Source: Stratiolaelaps scimitus
Lineage: Eukaryota; Arthropoda; Arachnida; Mesostigmata; Laelapidae
DNA: 64,000 bases
Reading direction: 5' to 3'
Assembly (NCBI GenBank): GCA_019614645.1
Contig: JABWDB010000009.1
Coordinates: 2,188,501-2,252,500, forward strand
A program made the translations under genes and the position numbers. Shown here one piece after another: positions 26,401 through 39,470 of the stretch (the first letter of the stretch is position 1; every line of letters begins with the position of its first letter). The notes beneath the pieces are model-generated. The model was given only the letters and a program-made list of their open reading frames with translations. It was not told the DNA's origin and did not search any database.

Positions 26401-28274
26401 GACGGAGATTCGAAGCTGGCTTTCGGAGGCATTTGAGTGCGGGGTCAGACATTTTTTTTAACAAACACGATGGGATGGGAACGACTACATGGAAATTTTC
26501 GCGTTGTGCTAAGTATTAGGCTCCGGGACATTATACCAGCGTGAACAAGAGCATTCAAAAGGCTGGTAAAATGCTTTGGGCCACTTATTTTGGCTGGGCG
26601 AAACTTTCCGCTCGTTGGTTGGATCTTTGTCCTTGTTTCTTTGTCAGAGTAGTCCCACTCTATGTTTGTCTCTATCACAGATTAGATCAGTAGTTACATA
26701 TGTGCTTGTTAATTAAGCCTAGTCCTGATTATATTCGAGTGAAGACGACATTGCTATATAATAACTAGAATCTCGAATTAGAGGAATTGGGTAATGCAAG
26801 TCACAGTGAGCTGTCGACGCCTGCGGGAAACCTAAGTTCACATTTACAAATTTTTTCTTGCATCCTCGATACTTAGTGACTTCTTCCCTTTACCTGAAAT
26901 AGTGAATATATCTCAATGCTGCCCTCCTAAACGTCCCCTGGAACTTTACGTCATTCTCCTCTGTCAGCCAACAGCGAGACTCACTCCGCGCGCGAGACAG
27001 GGAGGAGCGAGGCAGGAGAAGAATATACCAAATAGTTTACGTAAGCTGAAATTAGTTAAGTGCAAAAATAAGAAAGAGCTACCGAAAAAACTCCCTGCCG
27101 TTTTCGGCCACCATCAATACCACCTACGACTACCGCCACCTGCTTACTACTGACTACAACTACACAGAAGAATGTCGTTGACAAACACCGTGAAGGGAGC
27201 TGGTAGCGAAAGCCTCTTATGGCCCCCCCACCCCCATAAGAGGTGTCACTGCATGGGACAGTTTCTCCCGGTCATATTGTACTATCACAAAACTCCCACT
27301 TGCAGGTCCCGGAGAGCTCGGGTTTTCCCGGGCGAGAAATGCACATGAGGGAAAAGTCCTGGTGGACACAACGGCTTGTGGCATAGACGGTCATATCTCG
27401 GAAGAGTCGACAGTTGGTGGAAGGAGGCGGGACGACAGCCGAAGAAGTCGTTTTTTACTCGGGGAAACAGACACCCACGTTGTTGTACACTCACGTGATC
27501 TCTTCTCGAACTAAGAATGTGGTGGCAGGTCCCGAAGTCTATCGAGTACTCCATAAGGGCCTGTGTCTCTGAGCAGTTCTGCGCTCTAGTCGACACCATG
27601 TCTGGTTTGACCTCGACATTTCTTGAGAGTACATGCGTTTTTAGGCCCAACGTCGTCTTGTAGCTGACGGCTGAGAACATCGCACCGGAAACGCACGGAA
27701 CAGTCAGTCCACAAAATGAGAATTGATTTTCGGTGGGACGCACTCGCCTGAGTGTACGTCCTAGCAAATGAATTGTAATTCGATAACCAGGCCACCCACA
27801 CGTTCGCAAGGCTACAGGGGCACACAGCAATCGTATTGATAATATATGTTGGTAAACACGGGGTACTGGCTTTAACCACCAGACAGTGGATATCTGCAGC
27901 TTATTTCATCTCTCGCGATGAATGATACAGAACCCATTTTCTTTCCAATTGTTTCGAGGACGATCGAGTCTCTGGAAAAATGTGCAAAATTATATGAAAA
28001 TCCTTTTCGTAGGACTCCTTAGAGAAATCTTTCACAAAACGATAGGATCCAGCCTAACTGAAAATAGCGTCCTGCTACAGCTTTGTCTCGCTTCACGGAC
28101 CCAAACGACATCAATTAAATCCGAATTTTACAAGCTTATTAGGTCACGCAAGTAGGATACGCATCTCTCACGCTTGCGTGCGAGCTCGTCTCCTTAGCCT
28201 ACATAGCGTAAAAGTGTTTGTTCATTCAGCATTTTCTTTTCGTTGTTGTTGCTGCTGCTGCTGCTGTTTGACAG
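23401..28274. other. No recognisable gene; upstream flank of PTK7 exons
   Basis: Contains short open frames on both strands (for example about 25.2-25.8 and 27.3-27.9 kb), none recognisable. The missing PTK7 first exon may lie here or further upstream. 27215-27243 holds a CTTATGG/CCATAAG inverted repeat around a C-rich loop. Confidence 0.4.
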
Positions 28275-28650
28275 GCGTAATTGCTCCGACAAGGCCGTTT
28301 TGTCGGAGTGTCCTTCTGCTCCTGGTGCTGCCGCCACTCCTGAGCGAACCCCCGTGGCATTTAACCTGGCCATCAGGCGCCCTGCCGCTGTTCGCTCGAA
28401 CTCAACCGTCTACAACGAAAACCGCGATCCGCCATGCATCATTACGCGCCATATACGGGCCAGCGGTTGTGGGTGCGTCACAGTCGGGGGAAGACGGCTT
28501 TTCGTTTGCTCCGCCCCCACAGCCGGTGTCGGTTCGAGCTGGTCATGGGACGCTTCTGCAGTGTGGAGTAACGGACAACACCTCGATTGAAATTCACTGG
28601 ACGCGTGATGGCGAACCGGTTGTTAATAGTGTCCGTCGACGAATGGAAGG
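28275..28650 (+). CDS. ptk7: PTK7 (off-track) family exon: signal-peptide-like segment and first half of Ig domain 1
   Basis: Internal coding exon. The acceptor is a strong pyrimidine tract (28215-28270) ending TTTGACAG; the donor is AAGG/GTAAGT at 28651. The exon ends after two bases of a Gly codon, which the next exon completes. It encodes a hydrophobic run (SVLLLLVLPPLL) that looks like a signal-peptide core, a linker, then an Ig strand A-B-C pattern: PQPVSVRAGHGTLLQC with the first Ig cysteine at 28562, and IHWTRDGEPV with the core tryptophan at 28598. An NTS glycosylation sequon precedes the tryptophan. No in-frame ATG exists in the exon, so translation starts in an upstream exon I could not locate, or the true acceptor is further 3'. 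PTK7 proteins are single-pass pseudokinase receptors with seven Ig domains acting in Wnt/planar polarity signalling. The Ig spacing and RRRMEGSNLRF junction fit PTK7 Ig1 best; another Ig receptor is possible. Confidence 0.7.
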
Positions 28651-29320
28651 GTAAGTGCGCATGAGAGAGGGTCTGGCTGTATTTTACGTTCGGCAGTCGG
28701 TGCATGGTATATATATGCCGTTGTATGTTATGAGATTGTTCACCCAATCGCGACATTGTAGCTTGAGTATACTAACGTCGAAATATCGGCACGCGAAAAT
28801 CACACTCAACTAATATTAAAAGAAAAAGAAGAATATTGCATGGCGAATCTGGAGAACATAAGGCGGCCTGGGATTGTGGTTGTGCCTGAATTACGCTAGG
28901 TAATGTTTGAGTTAGTGTAGGTCATAGGTTAAATTGGGTTGTACTTGTTTGACAGCTGTTTCAAGTAGAATATGCTTGTAATATACATCCACATCATCAA
29001 AAACGTGATAGAGTGAACTCACTCAGCGTTTTCAGAGCATCAAACCCACACGTTTGCGAAACTTACAATGGATACCATGGATAACTCAGTCAGATGCGGC
29101 ATAATATCGAATAAACTTTACGAAGTCAACCACAAGCGCCACGGCTTGTGGTTGACTTTGTAAAGTTTATTCGACGCCCTACGACATAACATCAAAATAC
29201 AGCGATACCGTTTAGGCTGATACAAGTATCACAGTCATGGAGTTTAAACAAGAAGACAACTTTAACTCATAAGCTGGCGTCGTGAAAATTTGCCACACTA
29301 CAACAATGCTTAATTTTCAG
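28651..29320 (+). other. PTK7 intron
   Basis: A 670-base GT-AG intron (GTAAGT ... TAATTTTCAG) interrupting the Gly codon between Ig strands. It contains the hairpin at 29108-29173. Confidence 0.7.
29108..29173 (+). other. Near-perfect 30-bp hairpin in the PTK7 intron
   Basis: Left arm 29108-29137 and right arm 29144-29173 are reverse complements over 30 bases with a single mismatch (G/A at arm position 15). The six-base loop is GCCACG. The arms begin CGAATAAACTTTAC and end GTCAACCACAAGC. It lies 148 bases before the 29321 exon. It could be a small foldback element (MITE-like) or a hairpin RNA precursor. The near-perfect pairing is closer to a young inverted-repeat element than to a typical animal microRNA precursor, which has bulges. 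Confidence 0.75.
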
Positions 29321-29442
29321 GTCAAACCTTCGCTTTGTGCGTGTCGAGCCGGAGTTAGATACCGGCGAGTTCCAATGTATCGCTACAAACACCTCCTCGG
29401 GATTCACGATCTCATCTGAAGTCATCTCAATAAACATTTTAT
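29321..29442 (+). CDS. ptk7: PTK7 family exon: second half of Ig domain 1
   Basis: A 122-base exon between TAATTTTCAG and GTAAGTAAG. It begins with the last base of the Gly codon split by the 670-base intron, then reads SNLRFVRVEPELDTGEFQC, with the second Ig cysteine at 29376. The D-x-G-x-F-x-C pattern is the classic Ig strand F motif. It continues through an NTS glycosylation sequon to SSEVISINIL and ends with one base of the next codon. A Trp there (T+GG) would match vertebrate PTK7, where the domain is followed by Trp. Frame and phase agree perfectly with the preceding exon, the strongest evidence that both are real. No following exon (Ig2) was found in the remaining 34 kb, implying a long intron or an exon I failed to recognise. 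Confidence 0.75.
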
Positions 29443-31352
29443 GTAAGTAAGATTTGATCGATATATCCTTACTGTCGACACTTTGTTCATGTGCTAATAT
29501 AATTGGAAATATATTCGTTTGTGCATCATGTCTACCCATCTTTTTGGCTGAATTTTGAATTATCCCAACAGTTTTTAGTCGACTTCAGGATACATTTCAA
29601 TTTGACTTGACAACAAACCCTTAGAGATCTTGGATCTATTCTTGAGCCCTCGACAACCACTCGAAAGTTCTGAGCATAATAAGTGCAGAATTTAATCGTT
29701 GAACCCCACACCTATAGTACATAGTGGGTATGGCCAGACAGGCATTAGATTCATTCGCATTCTGCTCATCATCAGTATGCGACAATCTTATCTAAGAATG
29801 TATGCCATGGCGTACACAATAGCTTGGGGTGTTATCAATACTGTGGGCGAAAACAACAATATCGCGCACCGCCGAGATTCACCAGCTTGTTGGATGCGCG
29901 GGGTAACAATATATTGTAGAAATGAGATAGAGGGAGCTGTCCTAATCCGGCATCAGGGCAATATTATATTATATCTTGTCGGCTTTGCAAACGCGTTCGC
30001 GGCTCTCATTGCTTATCGCAGCGGCGTACTGGCCTCATAGTCATCCGCGTGCTACGATACTCCATAGCTTCGTACTTATCTAATGCAAACGGTGCCAGCC
30101 GTCTGTGGGCATGACGACGCGTGTTTTGTGATTCGATATCAAGCCTACTAGCAAGACAACTCGTAGCGAATACTTGCACCAGCGCCGTCGTGGTGGGAGC
30201 GTAGATGATGCTTTCCAATGTGTGAGTCAATCGGTGAAACAGAGGCGAATCGCATCGGTATGGCACCGTAGGCGCTTGCAGTAGACGAGATGGTGTGATA
30301 TAATCGGAGCCTGGGTATACATCCGGTGTATACTTGCACCCGAGACAGCAGAAGCAAGCTTCGATTTTGTGCGCGGTTCATGGATACTTGTATACTACAC
30401 TGTGTATACCCTGTCGAACAAATGGGATTGCTTGAGCTCGAGAATGGCTAACTTAGAACTTAACTTTCACTCTCCACTGTCCGCCTCAGATGACACTTGT
30501 AAGAACAATTAAGGTTAACATCTGCCCACCTGTTATGCCTCTTGCTTCGCCATTTTGTATCCGTCTGGTCAGTTCACCAAGAGTTTTTTTACACTTTGTC
30601 ATCTCTCTAGCACAAGCTACCGAGGAGAACTGCGCTGTGTGCATACGTCGAGCCTGCTTCTCTCCAATACGACATCAAAATATTATGGCATCATTTTGCA
30701 TTGTAAGGACACAACCGTCGTCCGAAGAAGGGACCGCCACAATTCCTTGCGGCCGACCGTTGCTTGGCCCCATCGTCAGCCTCGGCCAGTCTAGATGGCC
30801 TCAGAGTTCAGCTTCGATAGATGCGGCACAGTGGCTGACAATTCTCGGAATAATGCGTGCGACACTCAATGTTAACGTGATAAAAATATATGGTAATGTG
30901 CCCACACGGTTATTATTACATATCTACAGTATGTTCTCTGGTTAATGGTTAATGCGTAGTGTGGTACGTCTCATTGATGTCTTGGTCTGGTATGATCGGA
31001 TTGCCGGCGCTTTTTGATGCGTACATCCGTATGTGGGCAGACATGCATTGGCCCTTATTGGGACGCTTATTGGTCCACCTCGTGTTCGCTTGTATTGTGT
31101 ATCTGGACAAGCACGTGTCAGCCTTAGATCGTGCAACAACTGGCACCAACTTTGCATTGGTTCGCCATGTTGTGAACGTCCCGAGTCACACCACCTCATC
31201 TCGTAAGGAGGTCGGGTGGACCGCCATGATAGAAGGAAATTAGGATCGATCGGTCACATCAGGCGAGCCCCTTGGAATTATGTTCCTCGTTAACCATGGG
31301 TGAGCCGTACAAGCGCATCTTGTAGCCTGTCCTCGGTATCTGAGCAATTTAA

Positions 31353-31389
<37 letters not shown>

Positions 31390-34300
31390 GCTTCCTGCAT
31401 GATCCCTTTATGACTGAAGCCACTTTGAGGTACATGGTGGCATCTGCACGGTGCACTGATCGGTTGGATTTGATACTTGGCACTCAGCTGCTTTATCCAT
31501 TGACTGAAGCCTGTTACTTCGACTGACCTTTGATAAGCGTGTGTCTGGGAGTAATTATCAAGCGCGGATACCGCATCCGCAAACACAGACTTTCCAATAC
31601 ATATGTGAGGGACTGTTGTTGAGCTAACGGACCATGTCGTTCAGTACTTACGAATGCAAGTCGCTTGTTTCAGAATTTAGAACACGGTTTATCACGCACA
31701 ACAACGTGTTTCTCGCTGTATCGAAATATATCTGTTAGTGTAGATCTAGGGCAAGTGTACACTTCCCCTATTGCTGCCCCATACTTAATATTAGGATCTC
31801 GTTTTTATCAGTTACATGCTGCTCGAGCACCTCGAAGGAAACCAGGAGTTTTTGTTTTTATAGACGAGAGACCTCACTCAGTCTAACTGAGTATAAATAT
31901 TGCTCCACACCATCGAGAACCACCGCGGGAACCATGTCCAACTAGAACTACTTTTTCCTATACAAGTGCACTCGAAGGCGGTAGAAACGAAGAAGTACAG
32001 CTATGTAACAAAGGCGCAGCTAGCTTGCCAGGCGCGCCCTGCTCTTTTCTCACTATCGTCCAATGGATTTGTAAATGATTGCCGATATCCGTCCGGAATT
32101 TCTTCTCAGGCCCGTTCAACTCCTCTCAGTCGTTAAGCACTACGCTGCAACCCACTGAACTTAGCGACTCACTGCAGTTGAACCCGGTGGAGACTGGATT
32201 CCGGCTGTATATAGCAATGTTGTCCCTCGTCTCATTTGGCCTGCTCTGAACGCCCTCGATTTTTTCGATCCGCCATTGCAGAAGCCAAGTTCCTTTCAAC
32301 GCCCAGCCTGTTTCATTGTGATAGTGAGCATCGATAGAAGAGTCTGGCTTGCGTGAGTTCTCGTCGTTGTCGTCAAATGTTGTAAGTCTCGTCGTTCTCG
32401 TTGTTGGCCGATCTTGCTTTGCGCTCAGTCGTCCATCCAACCTCGGCTTCGCCCAACGCGCCGACGAGGGTCTTCGACTAAACCCGTTTCCCGCCTTGAT
32501 AGGGCGTATGAGCCACGAGGAGGTGGTGAAGGGGGGTCGGCGACTAGTGCAAGGGCGTCTATCAAAGCGTAGTTCCGGTTGTTTGTAGTGTAGCGGTCAC
32601 GGCTCTCCAAAAAGGAAATGGACAAGAGCACTGCGTCAGGGAGGTGCCAGTGAGGGGAGAAACAAGAATCAAGGCGGGGCGTGAAGATTTCGTTCGTTGA
32701 GCCCTATCCGGTAAATAGGTTAGTTTGAGGTATTTCCTTAATGAAAGGCCTGTAAAATATTATATATATATATATATGTCGACAGCTTCTGTGGTTGGAT
32801 AAATTCACCCTGTGATATTTGCTAGTTTGCACCAAAGGGACTTGTAACTTCATCAGGTTTATTCCCTAATTGTTTGTGAACAGGCTTCTTCCTTCTCCAC
32901 TGCACAGTCTGGGCCGCAGAAAATCAATTTCATGTGCCATAGAACCCATATGATAATTCGTCGTCAGTATTTTTCATCAATTCTAAGTGGAACACCCTCA
33001 GCTGCTTTTGGGGTGATGCCTCTCGCGCAGACTCGTCACTGCAAGCGATGCTAGTTGCGGTAGTTGAACAATGCAGAAATGGCGCTAAGCGATACTTCCC
33101 CTCCAACACTTCACATTAGTGTTCCACATCCTTTAAGCATCCTTCACGTGTATTCCTACTTTGCGGTTATAAGCCCGTCATGCCCCTTCATATATTTGAA
33201 TTCAATTGAAGACTTTCGAGCCTGCTCAGATATTATGGTGCTGTACGCGAAATAGAGCTCTATGTGCCTAGAGCAGAAGTGGGCCTCGGATGCGCGATCA
33301 TTATTGCTCGTATCAGGATAATCAGAGACAGGAGGCTGCGACTCACGCCAACCCCGTTTGATGAATCTCTCTCTCTCTCTTTCTCGGACGAATCATCAGA
33401 ACATCACACGATCGACCACTCTAACCTCAACAGAACTTTCCTAGCTAGATTCACCCGGAGAGGAATAAGACAAGATACACCGCTACGAGGATAGACGGGA
33501 CACGGTTAGTGACTTGCCTGAGTAGGCTCCTATGCGGACTTTTGTCGGGAACCTGCTCTCGGAGGAAAGGGGAACAGCTCGGCGCAGTAGCCGCCATAGC
33601 AGTAGCTGCCATCGCGGGCTGTGTGCAGCAGCTGTGTGAACCGCAGGCGCTCTCGCCTCGGTTTTGCTTGTCCTGGTTTCCTTCTCTTCCTGTGTCTCAT
33701 TCACTATCCGTTGGGCAGTCGAGGCATATGGCGCTGTGCCGTAAGGACGGGCCTCGGGGGCCTTGCAAGGAAGCAAGTCGGAACGCTTGGTAACCGCTCA
33801 CCCGATCACCGGACGCCGGTCCCGGATGAGATCGGATCCCCTTTTACCATCCGAAATCGATGCGGCACCGTTTAATTTGCGTGCTCCGTTCGATCAGCCG
33901 CACCGCCATCGCCACCGCCTCCTCCGTCAGGACCTCCTCTGCGATCCGCGACTCGCGAGAGGCCTGCGGATGAAAGCCGGCGGTTTACTTCTCCTTAGGA
34001 CTATCGAACGCTCGCGCAAAGAGCGCTGACCACTGCCACCCCACCGAACTAGCACCGACGAGAGGCAGAGAGGCGATCGAGAGCGAAAACCTCTTTACGT
34101 GTCTCGTATCTGACCCGGATCGCCTAGTAAGACAAACCTGCTAGCCGCCGATTGTACGATACTGTTACGATGTGCCGGAGTAGTGAAGGCACGCTTTGCT
34201 GTATTGAAAGAGAGGAAATGCGCGGTAAGCAGGCTCTAAAAAGGAAATCTTCTCCTTTCCAAATGAACGAACAAGAGAACAAATTGTTTTCGGTGCACGA

Positions 34301-35463
34301 TGTCCCACACGTAGGCACACCTGCTTAATATGGGATGATATTTATGCTAAACTGCCACGAATGAGCGGGCTATAAATAGGTTCAGCAATAAGATTGAGAG
34401 ACGTTAAAATTATGGTGATTCGGAAACACCAAAGAGTGTTTCGTTAAAATAAGGAAGCCTAATGAGTTACATTTCGACCGGCTCATTGTATACTCAACTC
34501 AGCCACGGCACATAGCTACTGAACGATGAAATAAAGCATTTCACATCTTGAAACATATACATTTAATTTTATGTATACTTCGCGCTCGATTTATGTAGCA
34601 GTACTGTCCACGAGCAAATGTGCAATTGCAATCCCTAGAAATTCCGACCTATTGTAACGTTTAATGTGCAATTTGATCCGCGTCTGTTCGAGAAGATGCA
34701 TATCTGATTCTGGGATAGGCATAAACTAGTCGATCAATATCCCGTAACAAAGAAGTTGCAAGGCTTGCCACACTTCCTACTCATGGTCGTTATTACAGAA
34801 CGAAAGCTATTAACGCACTATTTTTATACGTCTACGCCACAGATACAAGACACTTCAGTAGGGAATATTCGAATTTCTGCCATATGCTGGGAGAGACAGG
34901 TTGCCAGCCGGCTTTCAACTGTTAGCAAAATATAGGCCAAATTTTATTTATTTTATTTTTAGACCTGCATTTATCGCTTGCCCTTCTTGCGCGATAGCCG
35001 CGTCCACTATCAATAACGCGAATTGTCAGCCTCCGCATAACAGCTCTCACTGTCGATTGTCCATTTTCGTTCATACCTAATACTGACGCCTTTAAACCGG
35101 CTGAAGTATGCTACACTATGACCTACACACAATAACAATTGAATCAATAATCATCGGCGTTACGAGCCATACGGTGCGTCATTTGCGACTGTGGTTACTA
35201 ACAAATGGCCAGTTAATACGCGTTCTTCCTTTCAAACGAGAAGTTCGAGCGTCCTAAGTGTCTGGCAGAAAGGGAAGAAGCCGATGATGGAGATGGTAAA
35301 ATTGGAGTTTTTCTTTTCGTTAGCTTTCGGAGTCCTCGTTCGGGGTCCACTATTCCAGTTGAGTCCCTTAAGGTTTTCGGGCTGACTCTCAGCCAACATT
35401 TAACGTACACGGTACAACTGCTTTTAGCATTGCTTCGTAAGACGGACAACCCCTAAATGCGAA
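29443..35463. other. Presumed PTK7 intron or intergenic DNA
   Basis: Begins with the strong donor GTAAGTAAG. No Ig2 exon recognised. Open frames near 30.5-30.9, 30.96-31.24 and 32.1-32.4 kb have no secure homology. A GC-rich stretch lies at about 33480-34080. Confidence 0.4.
31355..31386. repeat. (CT)16 microsatellite
   Basis: Uninterrupted CT run. Confidence 0.9.
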
Positions 35464-35551
35464 TGTGCAACGGTGGGGATCGAACCCGTACACCTACGTG
35501 TCTCCTCCGATTGCGAGGCTCACACGAATGCACCACCAGGCCACCAAAGGG
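35464..35551 (-). repeat. tRNA-like SINE head with A and B boxes
   Basis: On the minus strand an A-box-like TGGCCTGGTGG (complement of 35533-35543) lies about 50 bases before a perfect B box GGTTCGATCCC (complement of 35476-35486). The B box is flanked by a self-complementary T-arm (GGGG...CCCC). Sequence outside does not form a tRNA acceptor stem, so a functional tRNA is unlikely. Downstream (minus strand) is GAAGCAATGCTAAAAGCAGT, faintly like the SINE body of copies A-C. It is either a relative of that family or an independent tRNA-derived repeat. Confidence 0.45.
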
Positions 35552-38500
35552 CTCGACTCCATTCGAGTCCCCAGTGTTCCATTACACCGCTTTCAACGGC
35601 GCAAGCAGCAGCAAACTTGGCAGCTCAATGTTCGCCTGGCTGTTACGATTGCCTCGGTTTGGCCACCTCATACATTCGGTTGATTTCGATCATCTCGTCA
35701 GCTGACGTGCTCTAAAGGCTGCTCGCAATGCATTGTGCCAATGATGGAAAGAGTGATTGCATTGAGGACGAAGGTGGTGATATACTCCTTGGGGGTAAGG
35801 CCGATCACAGCTCAAGACGGAAAGGAGAGAGGAAGGGTGAGATTGAACTATATAGCCAAATTTCAACAAAAATCCAGCCGTTCAAATGATTTCTTCTGAT
35901 ATACGCTGTTGCTATCGGTGTATATTATGACGTATGGTAAACTAGCTAGAGAGTGCTGCGGGTACCGTTCGCGACGAGGCCTAGCAAGCCGTGTGTATTA
36001 CCACTTACATAGATGTTCTCGAAATTGCTCTCAAACTTGCGATTCCCTTGCGGCAATATCCCGTACGCGGCATTCCCTTCGATCGAGCCAATTTTCCCAT
36101 GAAGACGTTGGTCATCGTTCCACAGAATGATACTTTGGTGAAATAATATCAGGTTCAATATATGTCGAGTGCGACTATAAACGTTAGCAGCACTCTTTTG
36201 CACCCCGCCGCTCAATATTCAATAAGCCGAGAAACCCTTGGTTGAAGGACAACAAGCTGGCGGATTGGATAGAGGGCCTACTACATCGTATTATTATTAT
36301 TATTATTATTATTTATAAGAGAGAGGTTTGTTCTACAGAATATGATACATTTCATATCTAGAACATTTCAATAAATTCCGTCAACCAATTAATAAGATAT
36401 CCTTGCACAATTATTGAAACCAGTCAGTTAGTAAACAGGTCGTCAATTAGTAGTAAATATATATGTTTTTGGGCAATGGGAAAGCCAGATTAGATGCCCC
36501 CTACTTAAATGAGACATACGATCTGAAGACGAGGTTTACCCGAGCGGCCAGTGCCACCTCACACATTCGACGGCTTCAAATACCGTCTTCTGAAACAGCC
36601 AGAGAAGAACAGACGGGCAATGCATTATGGAAGATGATAGTTCTCATTAGCTTTTCTCATCTCATCACAGTCTGGCACTATCCCTCCTTACGTGTCTCAC
36701 TCATGGGCCCCATCGCCCTGCACATATCATATCATCTGGGTGTCCTCCGGTGCACACGACTGCAATGGCAAAACGGCCATTACATATCCCCCGGTCACAT
36801 CGACTCCTGTCGAGGATTGAGAAGGAGAAGCGGTGAGGGATACGGGGATACGGGAGGTCCTGGGTAGGACGAAAGGCCAGAGGAAAGCAGGAGAAAGAGG
36901 ATGTGTGAGAGGACTAGCTGGTGCCAAGAAATGACACAAGTTCATTAAAAACTCCCTACGCCAATGCGAAGCGGCTCACCGGCCGTCGGCTCCAAACACG
37001 AGCCAGTGGTATGGCGGTGCGTTCTAATTAGCTGCGCGCGTGTATAGCGGGGGTGGAGTCCGGGGCTTGTCGTAGGGGCCTGACACAATAGTGAAAAGAG
37101 GGGGATTGGCTGTCGAAGTCGACGTATAAGACCGATGAGTGCAATGTACACCCCACCTCACCATCATCAGTATCATCACTATGGGCTTCAAGCGGCGGAT
37201 ACTCTTGGTATGAGCAGATGAATACTTAGGGTCAGAACGTAGGCCCAGTGGACATTCTTTAATAAAGTCGGGGCGACGCTTATGCGGTGAGGCCGAGAGA
37301 ATAAAAACAGAGAAAAAAGACTCTGTGCCAAACTCTTACACACGTCCCTACACCACGAGGTGATGTTGTACCCTCCCCTAGAGCTTCTCATGTCTGAGAA
37401 GCACCCGCTACGATTTCGCCAAACGTTTCGTACCTACGATTGAAAACGTTTTGGAAAAGATCTATTTCTCTGTGCTTGTCGTTGCCGAGCTTAGCATCGT
37501 AAGTCCTTATAGGTTATTGTTGACTACGACATGTGAACCCGAGCGCCGATCAAAACTGAACACTGACTGATGTGCCAATGATCTGAAATTGTAGAAAATG
37601 AGTACCGTATACTGTTGGCTTCTCAATGCTTTGTACTATTGTCGAAATTAAGTAAAACTAAGTGGCCCCCGCTTGGGTTTACCTTTCCATCAGGCTGGAG
37701 CGCTTGCTTGACATGTGCACCTTAAGAGGAACCTTTTTGGAACCGCAATTAAGTTAGGGTAACGCACTGTTGTCAGTTTGTGCACTCGGACGACATTGGG
37801 AATGGTGTTGACCTAGAATTCGTTGGGGCTGTTGTTTTCAACGTAGTAAGGCGTCACCAACGCAAGCCTCTTGGGCTCGGCGCGAAGGTCCAACGCTTCT
37901 GCAACATTCAACGATTCCATCAACACCTCTAGGACGGTTAGCGCTACTAGACCTACGGCAAGCCTCTTCTCGCCTACAACCCCACAACAGCCTCGGCAGA
38001 ACCCCCACCATCGCCCTTTGGTGTCCGTACATGTCCGTCGTTGCGCGGGTACCTTCGTTTTCCGCGCTTCCGCTTCCGTTTTAACGGATGCTGAGGGATC
38101 CGCTGGGGCTGGGGCTGGACATGCGAGCTGTGTCTGCGCTACGTAATGCGGCCTGCTAGAGCTCCCGGAAGGGGATTCGCTGCTGAGACGAAACCTTGGG
38201 CCGGATCTACTGGCAGATCCGACCGGAGCTAGCGGCCAAGAATCGAGAAAGGGCCACATGGCCAGCGCTGCGGTTGCTAGTGGCAAACGAAATGCTGACA
38301 ATGCGATTCCTTCGTTCGTTGTGTTCGCGGCGCGGTTGGTTCGCTGCGCTCCGACTCGACCTGACATTGCCACTGCGACCGCTGTCGATTGCCACGGGAG
38401 CTGGCAGAGGCCCCCTTGGGCCTGGTGCCTGCCTCTCACATCGGACAGCGAACAGCAGGCGAGCATTGGGGACATTGGCAAACCAAGCAGCATTGTTCGC

Positions 38501-39470
38501 TGTTGGCAGTATCGCTGTTGCTGAAATCGAGATTGAAGGAAGATGGATACGATCCTGCAAGGCAGTGCGGTGCAGGCGATCGGGAAAGGGGGTCGCCTTC
38601 GGTGTCTGCTCAGGGGAAGACGCTTAGGGTATACTGGGTCGGAGGGCATAGCGGAGCGTGACGGAAAGATCGGTCCATGGCCAAACACGGGTCTTCAAAA
38701 AAGGTTTGCTGGGCTCGGCGGAGAAAACGGCGGACAGGGGGACGGGTCTAAAGTGGGGGCGAGGTTACAGCGGAGGTTGGGGCTATTTGAGGCGTCCGAA
38801 ACGTGGGTTGCTGCCCCGAACCGCGTACCGCATTCGCCGGCACTGATCCCGAAGGCAAAGTGCGAGCAGAAATACCAGCTGGTGTGTGGATTGTGTCTTC
38901 GTCCACGTCCGGCTCCTCAGGCACGACCTGTATCCGAGGGTTATAGTCGTTGTCGGTCGCTATACGATTCGGACGTCAAAGGTACCCTGCCTGGCTGCTC
39001 GTCGTATTTTTCGTCTGATAAGGTAAAGAATGCTCCGTTTGTGCTCACTTTACTACGCGACGGCAACAGCAAGAGGGGAGTTCATTATGAGAGGCTGGCT
39101 CGTATTGCCCTATAGGAAAAGGAAGACCTATTGTCGAACTAACCCCCCCCCCCGCTGAGTCCGGATCCTTTACGTTTATAAGGCTGTTGGCCTATTGACT
39201 GCTGTATCTGCAACACACCGAGTTATTAGATATTCCGATAATAGGTGGTAACAAAGAGGTGTTTACCTGTATATATATGTACTGTATTGCTCCACTATCC
39301 CAACAGGCAGAATACAGCATGAAGGTTTGAGGTTTCGTTTCGGTGCTGAACGCGCACGTGCGTCAAGTGCGTTGGTCATCACCGTCGCTAATACTGCTTG
39401 AGTTCGCTGATGTCGGGAACGTAATGGCGAAATTCGCCAAAGCAAACAGGTTATGAGCGTAGGTTACACT
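35552..39470. other. No recognisable gene; large GC-rich island
   Basis: The island at about 37820-39000 is open for 291 codons on the minus strand (37813-38688) and for shorter frames on +. The products are low-complexity and unrecognised. Confidence 0.4.
36290..36314. repeat. (ATT)8 microsatellite
   Basis: Uninterrupted ATT run. Similar shorter runs occur at 49918-49935 and 52811-52829. Confidence 0.85.

Noticed and set aside
30490..30945. Candidate PTK7 Ig2 exon (a frame with EEGTATIPC resembling an Ig B strand)
   Set aside because: No tryptophan or second cysteine at Ig spacing and no matching splice sites in the required phase.
34900..35110. Minus-strand peptide with a helix-turn-helix-like stretch (GQSTVRAVMRR)
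   Set aside because: No flanking transposase motifs; similarity limited to a few residues.
37813..38688. 291-codon open frame on the minus strand
   Set aside because: Lies in a GC/CpG-rich island where stops are rare and both strands are open. The product is low-complexity with no recognisable domain and no supporting splice pattern.
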